Positions 32,357 to 40,259 of a DNA stretch of 44,336 bases are shown here, in pieces. The notes beneath the pieces are model-generated. The model saw only the letters and a list, made by a program, of their open reading frames with translations. It did no database searches and had not been told where the DNA came from. The DNA comes from a virus, in the IMG/VR virus record IMGVR_UViG_3300020437_001194, positions 1-44,336 of that record. One strand, written 5' to 3'. Both the position numbers and the translations under genes were made by a program. The first letter of the stretch is position 1; every line of letters starts with the position of its first letter.

Positions 32357-33175
32357 ATGATGGTTAAAACTTTGAATGATTTCGAGTGGGCATCAAGATT
32401 AGGAGAGCATCTTTTCTTGATAGAAACCGAAGAACTTGAAACGGCTTCCAAGTATTTTCAAAAACCTAACTCTTACAGACACAATGAATCAGGAAATGTA
32501 GGAATGTTTGAATTGATGAGAAATATGGGAGATTCAAAATATCCTCAAGTGAGCGAAATTTTGAAAGAATTAACAGGCAGAGGAAATCTGAAATTTGATT
32601 ACAGTTCTAAGGGAACTAAATCAATTGGTTTTTCGCACATGGTTGGAACTATTTCTCCTGATGAGTATCCCAAGTTTATTCTCATTGAGAGTAAAGAACA
32701 GGCAAGAGAAATTGATATGATGGATGGAACTCCCCTTTTGCTTGAATTTCCAGAGATATACCCACCATCACCATCATCAAAACAAATTCCCTTCATTTAC
32801 AAGCCTCGATTGACAATTCCTTGGGCTTTTGGTTGGGTTCGGAAAAGTAGGGAAGATGATGGTGCATTTTACTCGACAAGCACATGGTATGCTCAACCAA
32901 TGTCGAAGGAAGTGGGCATTAATTTTGAACAAAATACTACTGTTGGGCAGTTATCACAGTTTAGAAGCATAGAAAAAAGGTTCAGTTCTGCCGAAGACAT
33001 CTATGATAATTTGATGGCAGAAGAAAAAGAGAGATACAGGAGAGCCGTAGCAGTTGGTCGCAGAGAATCATTCATAAAAGGCCAATTGTATTATTACAAA
33101 GTTCCTGATAACGATAACTCAATTTTTGCTTACAACTTTGCGAGTAATCCATTTACTCTTTATGATTGGTATTGA
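32357..33175 (+). CDS. YNxxRG-tail family protein C
   Basis: A 272-residue soluble protein that starts within a few bases of the previous stop (GTG 32351, ATG 32357 or 32360 are all in frame). Its end reads SIFAYNFASNPFTLYDWY: the YNF of the tail is kept but the RG is not, and a short aromatic extension is added. Other segments (FEQNTTVGQLSQFRSIEKRF, ERYRRAVAVGRRESFIKGQL) match no known family. Third and last gene of the set. Confidence 0.63.
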   Translation: MMVKTLNDFEWASRLGEHLFLIETEELETASKYFQKPNSYRHNESGNVGMFELMRNMGDSKYPQVSEILKELTGRGNLKFDYSSKGTKSIGFSHMVGTISPDEYPKFILIESKEQAREIDMMDGTPLLLEFPEIYPPSPSSKQIPFIYKPRLTIPWAFGWVRKSREDDGAFYSTSTWYAQPMSKEVGINFEQNTTVGQLSQFRSIEKRFSSAEDIYDNLMAEEKERYRRAVAVGRRESFIKGQLYYYKVPDNDNSIFAYNFASNPFTLYDWY

Positions 33176-33183
33176 AGCGGAAT

Positions 33184-33195
33184 GTTTTTATACTA
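33184..33195 (+). promoter_or_regulatory. TTTTTATACTATA promoter before 33215
   Basis: TTTTTATACTATA, a classical TATA-like box, different from the TTAAATA and TTAAGTA forms elsewhere. The TATA core lies about 27 bases before ATG 33215, favouring that start over the in-frame 33182. Confidence 0.55.
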
Positions 33196-33214
33196 TACCC
33201 CCTTAGGATGCACT

Positions 33215-33487
33215 ATGGCAGGAAAACTGTATCATAACCGAGATTGGCTATACGAAGAATACATCACAAAAGAAAGAACCATGACTGATATTGCGAAAGA
33301 GTTTGAAATTACTCCTATGGCAATTCAACTATGGTTAGATAAACACAACATCCCAACAAGGCCGAGGGGAAATCACCAAGGAGGCCGACCAATGCCTCGA
33401 AAGCGAGAAGAAACAATCACCATAACTGTAAGAGAATACAACCGATTGATTGAGGTTGAAAACAAGTGGAGGACTCAGAATGAGTGA
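33215..33487 (+). CDS. Helix-turn-helix DNA-binding protein
   Basis: A 90-residue protein with RDWLYEEYITKERTMTDIAKEFEITPMAIQLWLDKHNIPTR, a helix-turn-helix of the kind found at the ends of homing endonucleases and in phage regulators (recognition helix PMAIQLWLDKH). A basic, proline-rich linker and a C-terminal helix (TVREYNRLIEVENKW), perhaps for dimer formation, follow. A transcription regulator is likely. It is the only gene with a canonical TATA-type box, so it might be expressed first, using host factors alone (inference). Confidence 0.7.
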   Translation: MAGKLYHNRDWLYEEYITKERTMTDIAKEFEITPMAIQLWLDKHNIPTRPRGNHQGGRPMPRKREETITITVREYNRLIEVENKWRTQNE

Positions 33488-33566
33488 TATCCACACAGAG
33501 ATGAGGGCATGGAGAAAGCACCTCAAGGATTGCCGAGAATCAGAGAATTCAAATGCTGAGGATTGA
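33480..33566 (+). CDS. 28-residue peptide
   Basis: ATG overlaps the previous stop by 8 bases. The peptide is polar and helical (IHTEMRAWRKHLKDCRESEN). Role unknown. Kept because its start and stop both overlap flanking genes. Confidence 0.38.
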   Translation: MSDIHTEMRAWRKHLKDCRESENSNAED

Positions 33567-33568
33567 AC

Positions 33569-33868
33569 ATGAGCGTTAAATTAACTGAACGAGAGTGGGA
33601 AATCATTCGATGGATTTCCGATGAAACCGAGTTTGAGGGATATGGCGACTACATTTATCATGATGAGTGGGATATGAAGATTTATCGGGGTGTTATTTCA
33701 TCCTTGATTCAAAAGAAGGTTTGTGAAATTGATTACGGATGTTCAGATGAGAAGGATAATGGAGGATACACTTGGCTATACTTGATTGACCCTGAAATTC
33801 ACAAGATTTTGAATGCTGAAAAAGCAGAGATAAATTACCCCACAGGAAAGAAATGGGAGCAAGATTAA
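33569..33868 (+). CDS. Winged-helix-like small protein
   Basis: A 99-residue protein with helices LTEREWEIIRWISDET and YRGVISSLIQKKVCEIDY followed by a hairpin GGYTWLYLIDPE, which reads like a winged-helix domain with a wing. TTG 33563 is an in-frame upstream start. Likely DNA binding; no family recognised. Confidence 0.58.
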   Translation: MSVKLTEREWEIIRWISDETEFEGYGDYIYHDEWDMKIYRGVISSLIQKKVCEIDYGCSDEKDNGGYTWLYLIDPEIHKILNAEKAEINYPTGKKWEQD

Positions 33869-33893
33869 TAAGTAGTGGCTCCATAGGCTAACA
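33863..33893 (+). promoter_or_regulatory. TTAATAAG promoter, copy of 4324
   Basis: GATTAATAAGTAGTGGCTCCATAGGCTAACA lines up with 4324-4358 with few changes, including the bases between box and expected start of transcription. A ribosome site (GGAGGATGGG) follows before ATG 33910. Confidence 0.5.
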
Positions 33894-33909
33894 CAAGGAG
33901 GATGGGAAA

Positions 33910-33996
33910 ATGAAAGAATGGAAAAGATACATCTTGGCATACCAAATTGAGAATGAAGAAGAAGGTTGGGTATTTCAAGAATTTATTGAAGAATGA
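33910..33996 (+). CDS. 28-residue peptide
   Basis: Preceded by a strong ribosome site AAGGAGGATGGGAAA and its own promoter. The peptide is acidic and aromatic (WKRYILAYQIENEEEGW). Unknown role. Confidence 0.45.
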   Translation: MKEWKRYILAYQIENEEEGWVFQEFIEE

Positions 33997-34005
33997 GGGA
34001 ATGAA

Positions 34006-34182
34006 ATGAATGAAGTTATTTTGAAAGCAGAGAATGTTCACACAGGCCGAAGGGCAGAACTGATAGATGTGGATGTTTTCTTTGGAGAAAGGATTGTTTA
34101 TGTGATGCGATATACTGATAGTGGTGATACTTTCAGAATGGATGAATCATACGAAACAAATTGGATTGAAATTGAAGAGTGA
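34006..34182 (+). CDS. 58-residue beta-rich protein
   Basis: A small protein of alternating strands (EVILKAENVHTGRRAELIDVDVFFGERIVYVMRY ... DTFRMDESYETNW). No family recognised. The next gene starts directly after its stop, so both are likely made from the 33863 promoter. Confidence 0.52.
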   Translation: MNEVILKAENVHTGRRAELIDVDVFFGERIVYVMRYTDSGDTFRMDESYETNWIEIEE

Positions 34183-34188
34183 GTGAGA

Positions 34189-34473
34189 ATGATGAGTGAA
34201 AATTACCCAATTCATTATCGAATGGGTCATGTAAGGGGAAGGCTTTCTGCCAAGCAAGCCAAGAAGGTTTATCCTGAAGAACTTGGCGGTGCGGAAGTGG
34301 AAGAAGATGTATTGCCTTACATGGTTCAGTATTGGGGGATTTTCGAGGATGAATTTACTGCATCCCTACGAAACTACAACTTAGATGCAAGCGACCCTGC
34401 TTTCAAAGCCATGAGAGATGGATGGTCAAATGGATTTCTTGATGAGATATTTCCACTAAGGGAGTTGGTTTGA
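34189..34473 (+). CDS. 94-residue protein, unknown
   Basis: Contains IHYRMGHVRGRLSAKQAKKVYPEELGG and later helices (EFTASLRNYNLDASDPAFKAM). GTG 34183 and ATG 34192 are alternative starts. No family recognised; overlapping with the next gene by one base. Confidence 0.58.
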   Translation: MMSENYPIHYRMGHVRGRLSAKQAKKVYPEELGGAEVEEDVLPYMVQYWGIFEDEFTASLRNYNLDASDPAFKAMRDGWSNGFLDEIFPLRELV

Positions 34474-35156
34474 TGAGTATGAATCAAAAGCAAACAGTAG
34501 TGAAAATCAAAAACGATGGCAACCCCATTTACTTGAGGTCGGCTCAAGGCTTTGATACTCGCAGAACTTTCAGAACACTTCTTGAACACCGAGAAGAGGG
34601 AGCCTACAAAATCACAGATATTCATGGTCAATTTATTTTCATTCCTGCTCATGCCTTTGAAACTGCAAGGCGAAGAGTTGAAAATTTACACAAGGAAGAA
34701 ATCAAATTCAGGGAGTTCCCAAAAATTGCTCCATCGGAAATTTACAAACTAATCCGTTTCGCTAACGATGCCACAAAAATACGAAATGATAGGTTTGAAG
34801 AAAGAAGCGGATATGCCGAATATGGTCTTGGAGCAATCAATCTTTTGCTTCAATGTGCAAACAGACTTTCGCTCAATCGAAATGTGCTATGGAAGTTGCG
34901 AAAAAATATGTCGCCTGACATGGTTCATGAGTTGAAGATGAAGTCATACCGTATCAAAAGACAACATCAAAGTGGATTGATTCGAGGTTTGCCCTTTGAA
35001 GAAGCAAGCAAGGTTTTGAAAATCAAGTTTAGTTCCAAGACGATGAGTGGGTATCCCTTTGTGTTTTCGTTTATCCAAATGGATTCTGCCAAATTGTTGT
35101 TGAATACAGTTTATCTGAATGGAGATTCAATGCCTGAAAATACTATTCAAGCATAG
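34473..35156 (+). CDS. 227-residue basic protein, unknown
   Basis: A basic protein: a beta-rich N-terminus (VVKIKNDGNPIYLRSAQGFDTRRTFRTLLEH), a middle helix pair (FETARRRVENLHKEEIKF, SEIYKLIRFANDATKIRNDRF) and a C-terminal set of helices with KMKSYRIKRQHQSGLI. The charge suggests nucleic-acid binding. No family recognised. Its start overlaps the previous gene's stop. Confidence 0.6.
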   Translation: MSMNQKQTVVKIKNDGNPIYLRSAQGFDTRRTFRTLLEHREEGAYKITDIHGQFIFIPAHAFETARRRVENLHKEEIKFREFPKIAPSEIYKLIRFANDATKIRNDRFEERSGYAEYGLGAINLLLQCANRLSLNRNVLWKLRKNMSPDMVHELKMKSYRIKRQHQSGLIRGLPFEEASKVLKIKFSSKTMSGYPFVFSFIQMDSAKLLLNTVYLNGDSMPENTIQA

Positions 35157-35160
35157 AAAC

Positions 35161-35170
35161 ATTTAAGTGG
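35161..35170 (+). promoter_or_regulatory. TTTAAGTGGG promoter before 35194/35203
   Basis: ATTTAAGTGGG; TTAAGTG lies 31 bases before GTG 35194 and 40 before ATG 35203. Confidence 0.5.
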
Positions 35171-35202
35171 GTAATCGCCAAAGTGGAGATTAAGTGAGAA
35201 AC

Positions 35203-35679
35203 ATGGCGTTGAGTAATGAGCAAATTTTGTTTATTGTTGCATTGGTAGCGGCACTTATTTTGCCGCTTTGGATGAGACACAAAGACAAGTTAATGAAGAA
35301 GGCAGAAGAAGTTTTGGATGATGTTGAAGATATCATTGAAGATAAGACAGGTCTTGATATTGAACTATCGGATGCAGTTGGAGAGGTGCTTGAAGATGTG
35401 GCTGATTCCGTATCTGATGCACTTGAAGATGTCGCTGAAGATGGCGTTTTAGATTCGGGTGAACAAATTGTTTCGGATTTGAAGGACTCTGCTGAATCGG
35501 CAGTTGATGAGATTTCCGATGAAGTTTCCGATGCCGTCAAGAATGAGATTCTTGAAAAGTTGAATTCCAAGAAAGTAAGTGAACTCAAAGATTTGCTAAA
35601 GGCACATGGACTAAATGTTGGTGGAGTCAAGCAAGAGTTAGTTGATAGATTGGTTGAAGCAGGAGTTGATGTGGAATGA
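35203..35679 (+). CDS. Membrane-anchored SAP-domain protein
   Basis: A 158-residue protein with an N-terminal membrane segment (ILFIVALVAALILPLWM) followed by RHKDK, so the rest should be cytoplasmic or internal. A long acidic helix of repeating V-x-D units (DDVEDIIEDKTG, VLEDVADSVSDALEDV) follows, and the last 35 residues are a SAP-type DNA-binding motif (KKVSELKDLLKAHGLNVGGVKQELVDRLVEAG). The design suggests a tether between DNA and a membrane, either host or particle. GTG 35194 is an alternative start. It overlaps the next membrane protein. Confidence 0.72.
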   Translation: MALSNEQILFIVALVAALILPLWMRHKDKLMKKAEEVLDDVEDIIEDKTGLDIELSDAVGEVLEDVADSVSDALEDVAEDGVLDSGEQIVSDLKDSAESAVDEISDEVSDAVKNEILEKLNSKKVSELKDLLKAHGLNVGGVKQELVDRLVEAGVDVE

Positions 35680-35852
35680 AGTGGAATTTACTTGGATTGA
35701 TTGCTTGTCTTCTTTCGATTATTGGAAGCATTTACATTTTCGTATATCAAGATGAGAACTTGGGTATCTTTGTAGGTTTGTGGGCTTCGGCACTACTTCT
35801 CCTGTCTGAAAGGGTTCCTCAAGTCCTTGCAGAGATGAAGAATAAAGAATAG
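35676..35852 (+). CDS. 58-residue two-span membrane protein
   Basis: ATG overlaps the previous stop. Two membrane segments (WNLLGLIACLLSIIGSIYIFV and LGIFVGLWASALLLL) separated by the polar turn YQDEN, then a basic tail. No family. Second gene of the membrane module 35203-39699. Confidence 0.6.
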   Translation: MKWNLLGLIACLLSIIGSIYIFVYQDENLGIFVGLWASALLLLSERVPQVLAEMKNKE

Positions 35853-35867
35853 GCTTCAAACAGAAAC

Positions 35868-35877
35868 CATTAAATCT
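35868..35877 (+). promoter_or_regulatory. ATTAAATCTC box before 35906
   Basis: CATTAAATCTCGG; TTAAATC starts 36 bases before ATG 35906. Weaker than the TTAAATAGG boxes. Confidence 0.4.
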
Positions 35878-35905
35878 CGGTAAGTTCAAACCTTAACCGA
35901 GAGTC

Positions 35906-37924
35906 ATGGATGAAGATTTAGACGATTTGACTGAAAAGGCCAAAGTGCTTTCAGAAGCCACAGGTCGAGATGTTGAGGATGTCCTTGAAGATTTGCTTGA
36001 TGATGGCAAACTAAATAGGTCAAATCAAGATGGTGCGAAGGATTTGGTTTCTCAATTGAAAGAGGCCGCAGAACTGATTACAACTGTTCAGGGAATCTCA
36101 AAAGAGATTTCAAGCAACACCGTTCTGAATGGTGGCGACAACAAAACAGAGTTGAAGGTTGATACCACTCTTGAAGGAGATATTGTTGATAGAGCAATTG
36201 AATCTGTTCAACGAAAGGCCGACAATTTGAAGAAACTCCTTGCATCTTTGATTCCATTCTTCCTACTCTTGACAGGTGGAAGCCTTGAAGCCTTTGGTGT
36301 CATTGATATCATGGGTGATGAATCCGATGCTGATTATGATGATGAGTATTGGGTCGAAGTTTGGGGATGCACCGCACCTGACGCAGAAAACTTCATGCCT
36401 GATGCAACCGTTGATGATGGGACTTGTTATTGGGATGACAACAATGGCGGTGGCGGTGGCCCGCCTCCCGTAAATTGTCAATGGTCATGGAATGATTACT
36501 CTTTCTTGGATAATGAAGACCACTTGGTAGTCAGAGCAAACTTTGGTGATGATTCATGCCCGCATGAGATGGAAGGGCGATTCACCGTTGAACTGCACAA
36601 AGATGGCTACTATCAAACCGAACATTCATGGGATAACATCAAGTTCAAGCACAATTATGAAATCAACTTCATCTTTTCAGATTTGGAAGAGGGCGTTTAT
36701 CGAAACCACTTTAGTTTTGAAACATACGATGGCTCAAATTGGAATTGGGATTCTCCTGAAACTCATGAAGTGATGGCAGAGGTGGAATGTAGTGCATTCC
36801 TTCAAAATCAAAATGCCTTCCTTGACGAAGAGGATGCAGAACAAGATGCAGTCAAGATGACTGTTGATATTGCCATCCCTTCTGAGGTCGGTGATGCTTG
36901 CGATTCCCACCAATTTGAATTAACTTGGAGATTGTATGTTGATAATCAAGTGCAATATGAGGAACACTCATGGGAAGACGGATGGATTTCTGATAACGAC
37001 AGAGCAGATTTCGCCTCATTCACCATACAAGATGTTGCAGTAGGAACATACGACCCAAGAATCATTTTGAAACTTGATGGCGATACGGTGATTGATGAGA
37101 AGTGGCTTTCAGACTCAATTACTGTGGCTGAACAAACCATTTTCGGATGCACCGATTCAGAAGCCACCAACTACGATGACTCAGCCAATGAAGACGATGG
37201 TTCATGCGAATATCCTGAGCCTGAAGAACCTTGTGATGTGGAAATTCACAATCACTATCGAGGTCATGTGGCCGATGATGCTGAACAAGACGCTATCTTG
37301 GTGGCCTTTAGAGTGGTTCCAAGCAACTGTGAGGGTGAAGAAATCGAGATTGATATTCAGTTGTTCCAAAACGGATATGATGCAAACTATTCTCATTGGC
37401 AAACTGTGAGTGGAGATGAGGAATACATTGATGTTTCCCACACATTTGACGGAGTGGCCGTAGGAAATTCTTGGACTCCGACCATTATTGCTTCTTTGGA
37501 TAGCGACATTTTGGAACAGGTTTGGTTTTGGGGAATTGATGTGGTGGAACAAGAGCCTGAAACTTGTGAAATCAATTTGTTTTGGATTGAAATAGCGACA
37601 AATTCAACCCATGCTTCAGTAGGTTATGACCTTGATTGTGGGTATGATTCAAACAATCTTGAGGGTTATAATGTATCAGTTCAGTTCTTAGTATATGAAG
37701 TTAATGGTAGCAATAGTGGAAATGGAACAGGCCCGATTCAATATACAACTGACCTTCACTACATTCAAGGATGGGTCGAAGATAACAACTATCTCACTCT
37801 GACCAATTTTACAGAATCAAATGCTACACATTATGACTTCTATTTTTATGCTATTTGGGTTGATGCTGATGGAGAACAACAATTCATTGAACAAACATGG
37901 CTAAATAGAGAACTACAACCTTGA
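35906..37924 (+). CDS. Large surface protein, single-span, disulfide repeats
   Basis: A 672-residue protein. Residues 1-108 form an acidic helical part (KAKVLSEATGRDVEDVLEDLL), 109-130 a membrane segment (LLASLIPFFLLLTGG), and the remaining 540 residues probably lie outside: beta-sandwich-like repeats and two cysteine units of the marine type (GCTAPDAENF ... DDGTCYW near residue 154; GCTDSEATNY ... DDGSCEY near residue 414). The beta repeats share the phrase LxxNxxxxxxxHSW (EHSWDNIKF, EHSWEDGWI, YSHWQTV), suggesting internal duplication of a domain of about 115 residues. A fibre, spike or adhesin is the best guess. The same cysteine unit in genes 13572 and 14250 ties them to the same surface. 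Confidence 0.75.
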   Translation: MDEDLDDLTEKAKVLSEATGRDVEDVLEDLLDDGKLNRSNQDGAKDLVSQLKEAAELITTVQGISKEISSNTVLNGGDNKTELKVDTTLEGDIVDRAIESVQRKADNLKKLLASLIPFFLLLTGGSLEAFGVIDIMGDESDADYDDEYWVEVWGCTAPDAENFMPDATVDDGTCYWDDNNGGGGGPPPVNCQWSWNDYSFLDNEDHLVVRANFGDDSCPHEMEGRFTVELHKDGYYQTEHSWDNIKFKHNYEINFIFSDLEEGVYRNHFSFETYDGSNWNWDSPETHEVMAEVECSAFLQNQNAFLDEEDAEQDAVKMTVDIAIPSEVGDACDSHQFELTWRLYVDNQVQYEEHSWEDGWISDNDRADFASFTIQDVAVGTYDPRIILKLDGDTVIDEKWLSDSITVAEQTIFGCTDSEATNYDDSANEDDGSCEYPEPEEPCDVEIHNHYRGHVADDAEQDAILVAFRVVPSNCEGEEIEIDIQLFQNGYDANYSHWQTVSGDEEYIDVSHTFDGVAVGNSWTPTIIASLDSDILEQVWFWGIDVVEQEPETCEINLFWIEIATNSTHASVGYDLDCGYDSNNLEGYNVSVQFLVYEVNGSNSGNGTGPIQYTTDLHYIQGWVEDNNYLTLTNFTESNATHYDFYFYAIWVDADGEQQFIEQTWLNRELQP

Positions 37925-37933
37925 GGTGAATGA

Positions 37934-38290
37934 ATGAGAAAAATCGAGTGGGATATTAGGATTACTTTTAACAACCTCATGGTTGCTTTGCTTTCAGTCC
38001 CACTTGTCATGATTTTCATGCTACTTTCCTATCAACTCATAACTACTGCTTTTGTTGATGACCAAGTTCGGCAAGATATCGAATCCTACATCGCAGTTCT
38101 CGGTATCCTTAGCGGTCCCGCTTACATGGCGATTTCAAGATTCTTTGATAGGTGGAATGCTGAAGAAGAAGAATACATTGAATCCATACGAAGGTTGCAC
38201 AAAACTGAGAATGACATCAGGAGAGCGCAAGGCAAATTACAAGAAGATGAGGAACCCATCATCATTGTTGAGGCAGATGATGAAGAATGA
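37934..38290 (+). CDS. 118-residue membrane protein
   Basis: Two hydrophobic segments (LMVALLSVPLVMIFMLLSYQLI and YIAVLGILSGPAYMAI) and a charged C-terminal helix ending in acidic residues (EDEEPIIIVEADDEE). Nine bases after the surface protein and overlapping the next gene by 4 bases. No family recognised; a partner of the large surface protein is possible. Confidence 0.65.
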   Translation: MRKIEWDIRITFNNLMVALLSVPLVMIFMLLSYQLITTAFVDDQVRQDIESYIAVLGILSGPAYMAISRFFDRWNAEEEEYIESIRRLHKTENDIRRAQGKLQEDEEPIIIVEADDEE

Positions 38291-38553
38291 TTGTTGAAGG
38301 AGTCAAATGGTTTTTCAAACCTGATAGCGTCTTCGCTACGGAAAGATTGGCTAAAGGTGAGTATGAGGTAATTCCTTCATTGTTGAAAAACGCATTCAAA
38401 AGAGCCATTTTTATCGCACCGGGCATTCGTCTTGTAGGAGTCAGAGGCAAACAATTAGTGGGAGCCTCAGTATTGGGTTCAATCGGTGTTTCACTTTCTT
38501 TGGTGGCATACTTTTTGATGACTCCTGACTACACAACTGACCTCTGCGAATAG
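38287..38553 (+). CDS. 88-residue membrane protein
   Basis: A basic N-terminal half with a region FKRAIFIAPGIRLVGVRG and a C-terminal membrane segment (VLGSIGVSLSLVAYFLM), ending a few residues later. Start overlaps the previous stop. No family recognised. Confidence 0.6.
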   Translation: MIVEGVKWFFKPDSVFATERLAKGEYEVIPSLLKNAFKRAIFIAPGIRLVGVRGKQLVGASVLGSIGVSLSLVAYFLMTPDYTTDLCE

Positions 38554-38559
38554 GGGAAT

Positions 38560-38570
38560 CTTTAACACTC
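38560..38570 (+). promoter_or_regulatory. CTTTAACACTC promoter before 38598
   Basis: TCTTTAACACTCAG, the same 10 bases as at 12856-12866 before the anchored paralogue at 12890, showing a third box class. Confidence 0.5.
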
Positions 38571-38597
38571 AGCACCAACAACGATAGAGGGATACTC

Positions 38598-38993
38598 ATG
38601 AGCAAGATAATCATCGGAACTGTATTCGTATTCGGTGCATCGGGTTTCTATCTGTTAAAAAACATGAAATCTATCCAAGCCATGCTTGAAGAAAAATATG
38701 GCAGAAAGATAATGGATGGTGTTGGTTATTTGGGTGGCGCACTTCAACTTGGAGCAGTCGTAGCAGTATCAAGAGGATGGTTGGCAAATACTGACCCTCT
38801 TTATCATGGTATCAGTTTGGTTGGTTCATCAGGTTTGCTTGCTACTGCTTACTACCATGATGCACTTGCACCTGTTTTGGTGAACTTGATTTGGATGGGT
38901 ATGAACACAGTTGGAATACTTGAAGGAATTTCCAACACTCAAGCAATTATTCGTATGACTGATGCTTCCACTTATGTTCCTACTGCGGCATAA
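38598..38993 (+). CDS. 131-residue multi-span membrane protein
   Basis: At least three hydrophobic segments (IIGTVFVFGASGFYLL; GYLGGALQLGAVVAV; GLLATAYYHDALAPVLVNLIW) with short polar links, ending in a polar tail. No family recognised. Own promoter; belongs to the membrane module. Confidence 0.65.
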   Translation: MSKIIIGTVFVFGASGFYLLKNMKSIQAMLEEKYGRKIMDGVGYLGGALQLGAVVAVSRGWLANTDPLYHGISLVGSSGLLATAYYHDALAPVLVNLIWMGMNTVGILEGISNTQAIIRMTDASTYVPTAA

Positions 38994-38995
38994 TG

Positions 38996-39005
38996 CTTAA
39001 ATATG
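38996..39005 (+). promoter_or_regulatory. CTTAAATATG promoter before 39028
   Basis: GCTTAAATATG; TTAAATA lies 31 bases before GTG 39028 and 40 before ATG 39037. Confidence 0.55.
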
Positions 39006-39027
39006 AGGCCATAATAGTATAGATTAG

Positions 39028-39699
39028 GTGAGCATAATGGAATACCGACACACATTTAATCCCGAAGGAAAAACGGAGATTAGAAAAAAGGCATACCTTG
39101 ATATGAGGGGACATTTTCCTAAAGTGGGAAAGAAAAAAACTATTCCGATTGAACTTAATGAGTATTGGATTAGTGATGAAAACCCCGATAACTCATACGG
39201 ACCAATTAGAAACATAGGGAGAGTTTCATTGGTTGATGATACAATCTATTTTCGGAAAGAACTTCAATCGGATTTTCCTGACTATGGGATTACCTCAAAC
39301 GATAGAAGGTGGGATTGTTTCATTTACATCTATGGATATTCAAACTTTGATGAAAATACCTACATCAATGCAACAATTGAGAAGGTTTGGAATGACACAA
39401 AAGGCAACAGGGGATGGAGATATTCATTCAAGGTTGATGATATAATCTATGGGGGAGATAGGATAGACCTTGAAGGAAAGGATAAAGCACCCTATTTTGA
39501 TTTATACCCTTATGCAAAAAACCAAAATCAAGCACTTCAAAGAATCATAAAAGGTGCAAATAGAGTCTTAGGTGATGATTGGAAAACCATACAAAAACCT
39601 CAACCATCAAAGGAAAACAAATCAAAGAAACCATTCCGAATCCCTATAATTGGAGGGATAGTGGCTTTGGCGAGTGCATGGATTTATCGAAACAGATGA
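39028..39699 (+). CDS. Tail-anchored protein, unknown
   Basis: A 223-residue protein. A soluble region (HMRG and PIELNEYWISDENPDNSYGPIRNIGRVSLVDDTIYF, then YIYGYSNFDENTYINATIEKVWN) is followed by a lysine-rich linker and one C-terminal membrane segment (IPIIGGIVALASAWIYRN). This is the same tail-anchored design as in 11669-14861, but without the FGN start. GTG 39028 is at the usual distance from the box; ATG 39037 is the alternative. Confidence 0.65.
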   Translation: MSIMEYRHTFNPEGKTEIRKKAYLDMRGHFPKVGKKKTIPIELNEYWISDENPDNSYGPIRNIGRVSLVDDTIYFRKELQSDFPDYGITSNDRRWDCFIYIYGYSNFDENTYINATIEKVWNDTKGNRGWRYSFKVDDIIYGGDRIDLEGKDKAPYFDLYPYAKNQNQALQRIIKGANRVLGDDWKTIQKPQPSKENKSKKPFRIPIIGGIVALASAWIYRNR

Positions 39700-39706
39700 A
39701 GCGAAT

Positions 39707-39717
39707 GCTTAAATAGG
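39707..39717 (+). promoter_or_regulatory. CTTAAATAGG promoter before 39750
   Basis: GCTTAAATAGGTTG; TTAAATA is 41 bases before ATG 39750, which has a purine-rich leader (TTGGGGAACC). Confidence 0.55.
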
Positions 39718-39749
39718 TTGTTTCCTCAAGATTGATTTGGGGAACCAAA

Positions 39750-39926
39750 ATGGATAAGATGAAGGTGAAAGTAAATTCGATGGATGAATTTACGAGAATC
39801 AAATTAAAGAATGCAACGGGAGAAATCCTATGCTACATTCGATACAATCCAAACTTAAACACTTTGGAAATACAAGACACAAAAAAACAATCGCTTCGTT
39901 GGGTTCCCCTGAATGAACGGAGATGA
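39750..39926 (+). CDS. 58-residue protein, unknown
   Basis: Beta-rich small protein (VKVNSMDEFTRIKLKNATGEILCYIRY ... LEIQDTKKQSLRWVPL). No family. TTG 39732 is an alternative start, but it is too near the box for the usual spacing. Confidence 0.5.
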   Translation: MDKMKVKVNSMDEFTRIKLKNATGEILCYIRYNPNLNTLEIQDTKKQSLRWVPLNERR

Positions 39927-40015
39927 ATTTACAATTATGGTATGGTTTTGAAAACTTGGAAGAAGAAAGATTTCAACGAAAACTTGATAAAGGTATCAGC
40001 ACAACCATCAATTAA
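39923..40015 (+). CDS. 30-residue peptide
   Basis: ATG overlaps the previous stop by 4 bases (ATGA) and the next gene begins directly after its stop. The product (MNLQLWYGFENLEEERFQRK ...) is helical and polar. Function unknown; kept mainly because of its coupled position. Confidence 0.4.
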   Translation: MNLQLWYGFENLEEERFQRKLDKGISTTIN

Positions 40016-40024
40016 GTGAGAGTT

Positions 40025-40252
40025 ATGAAGACAATGAAAGGACTTACCCAAATTGAAATGCTTATGGAACACTTTGAGAATGTTGATAATATCAGCAACA
40101 TTGAGGCTCAAGCGGTGTATAAGATTCGAGCGTTGCCTCGAAGAATCGCAGACTTGAAAGAGCGAGGATATGATTTCCGAGCAGAGTGGAAGAGAGATTT
40201 GACAGGTCAGAGATACAAGAGATACTTCCTTGTTTCTCGACCCCAAAACTGA
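40025..40252 (+). CDS. HTH_39-like winged-helix regulator
   Basis: A 75-residue protein in the style of the small phage helix-turn-helix proteins that begin TQIEMLMEHFENVDNISNIEAQAVYKIRALPRRIADLKERGY. The helix AQAVYKIRALPRRIADLKE is the recognition region and RYKRYFLV the wing. Members bind DNA and are often found next to phage replication genes. GTG 40016, right after the previous stop, is also in frame. Confidence 0.68.
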   Translation: MKTMKGLTQIEMLMEHFENVDNISNIEAQAVYKIRALPRRIADLKERGYDFRAEWKRDLTGQRYKRYFLVSRPQN

Positions 40253-40259
40253 ATTCAAT

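Noticed and set aside
33215-33487. Homing endonuclease
   Set aside because: Only the helix-turn-helix that also occurs in such enzymes is present; no GIY-YIG, HNH or LAGLIDADG motif is seen.
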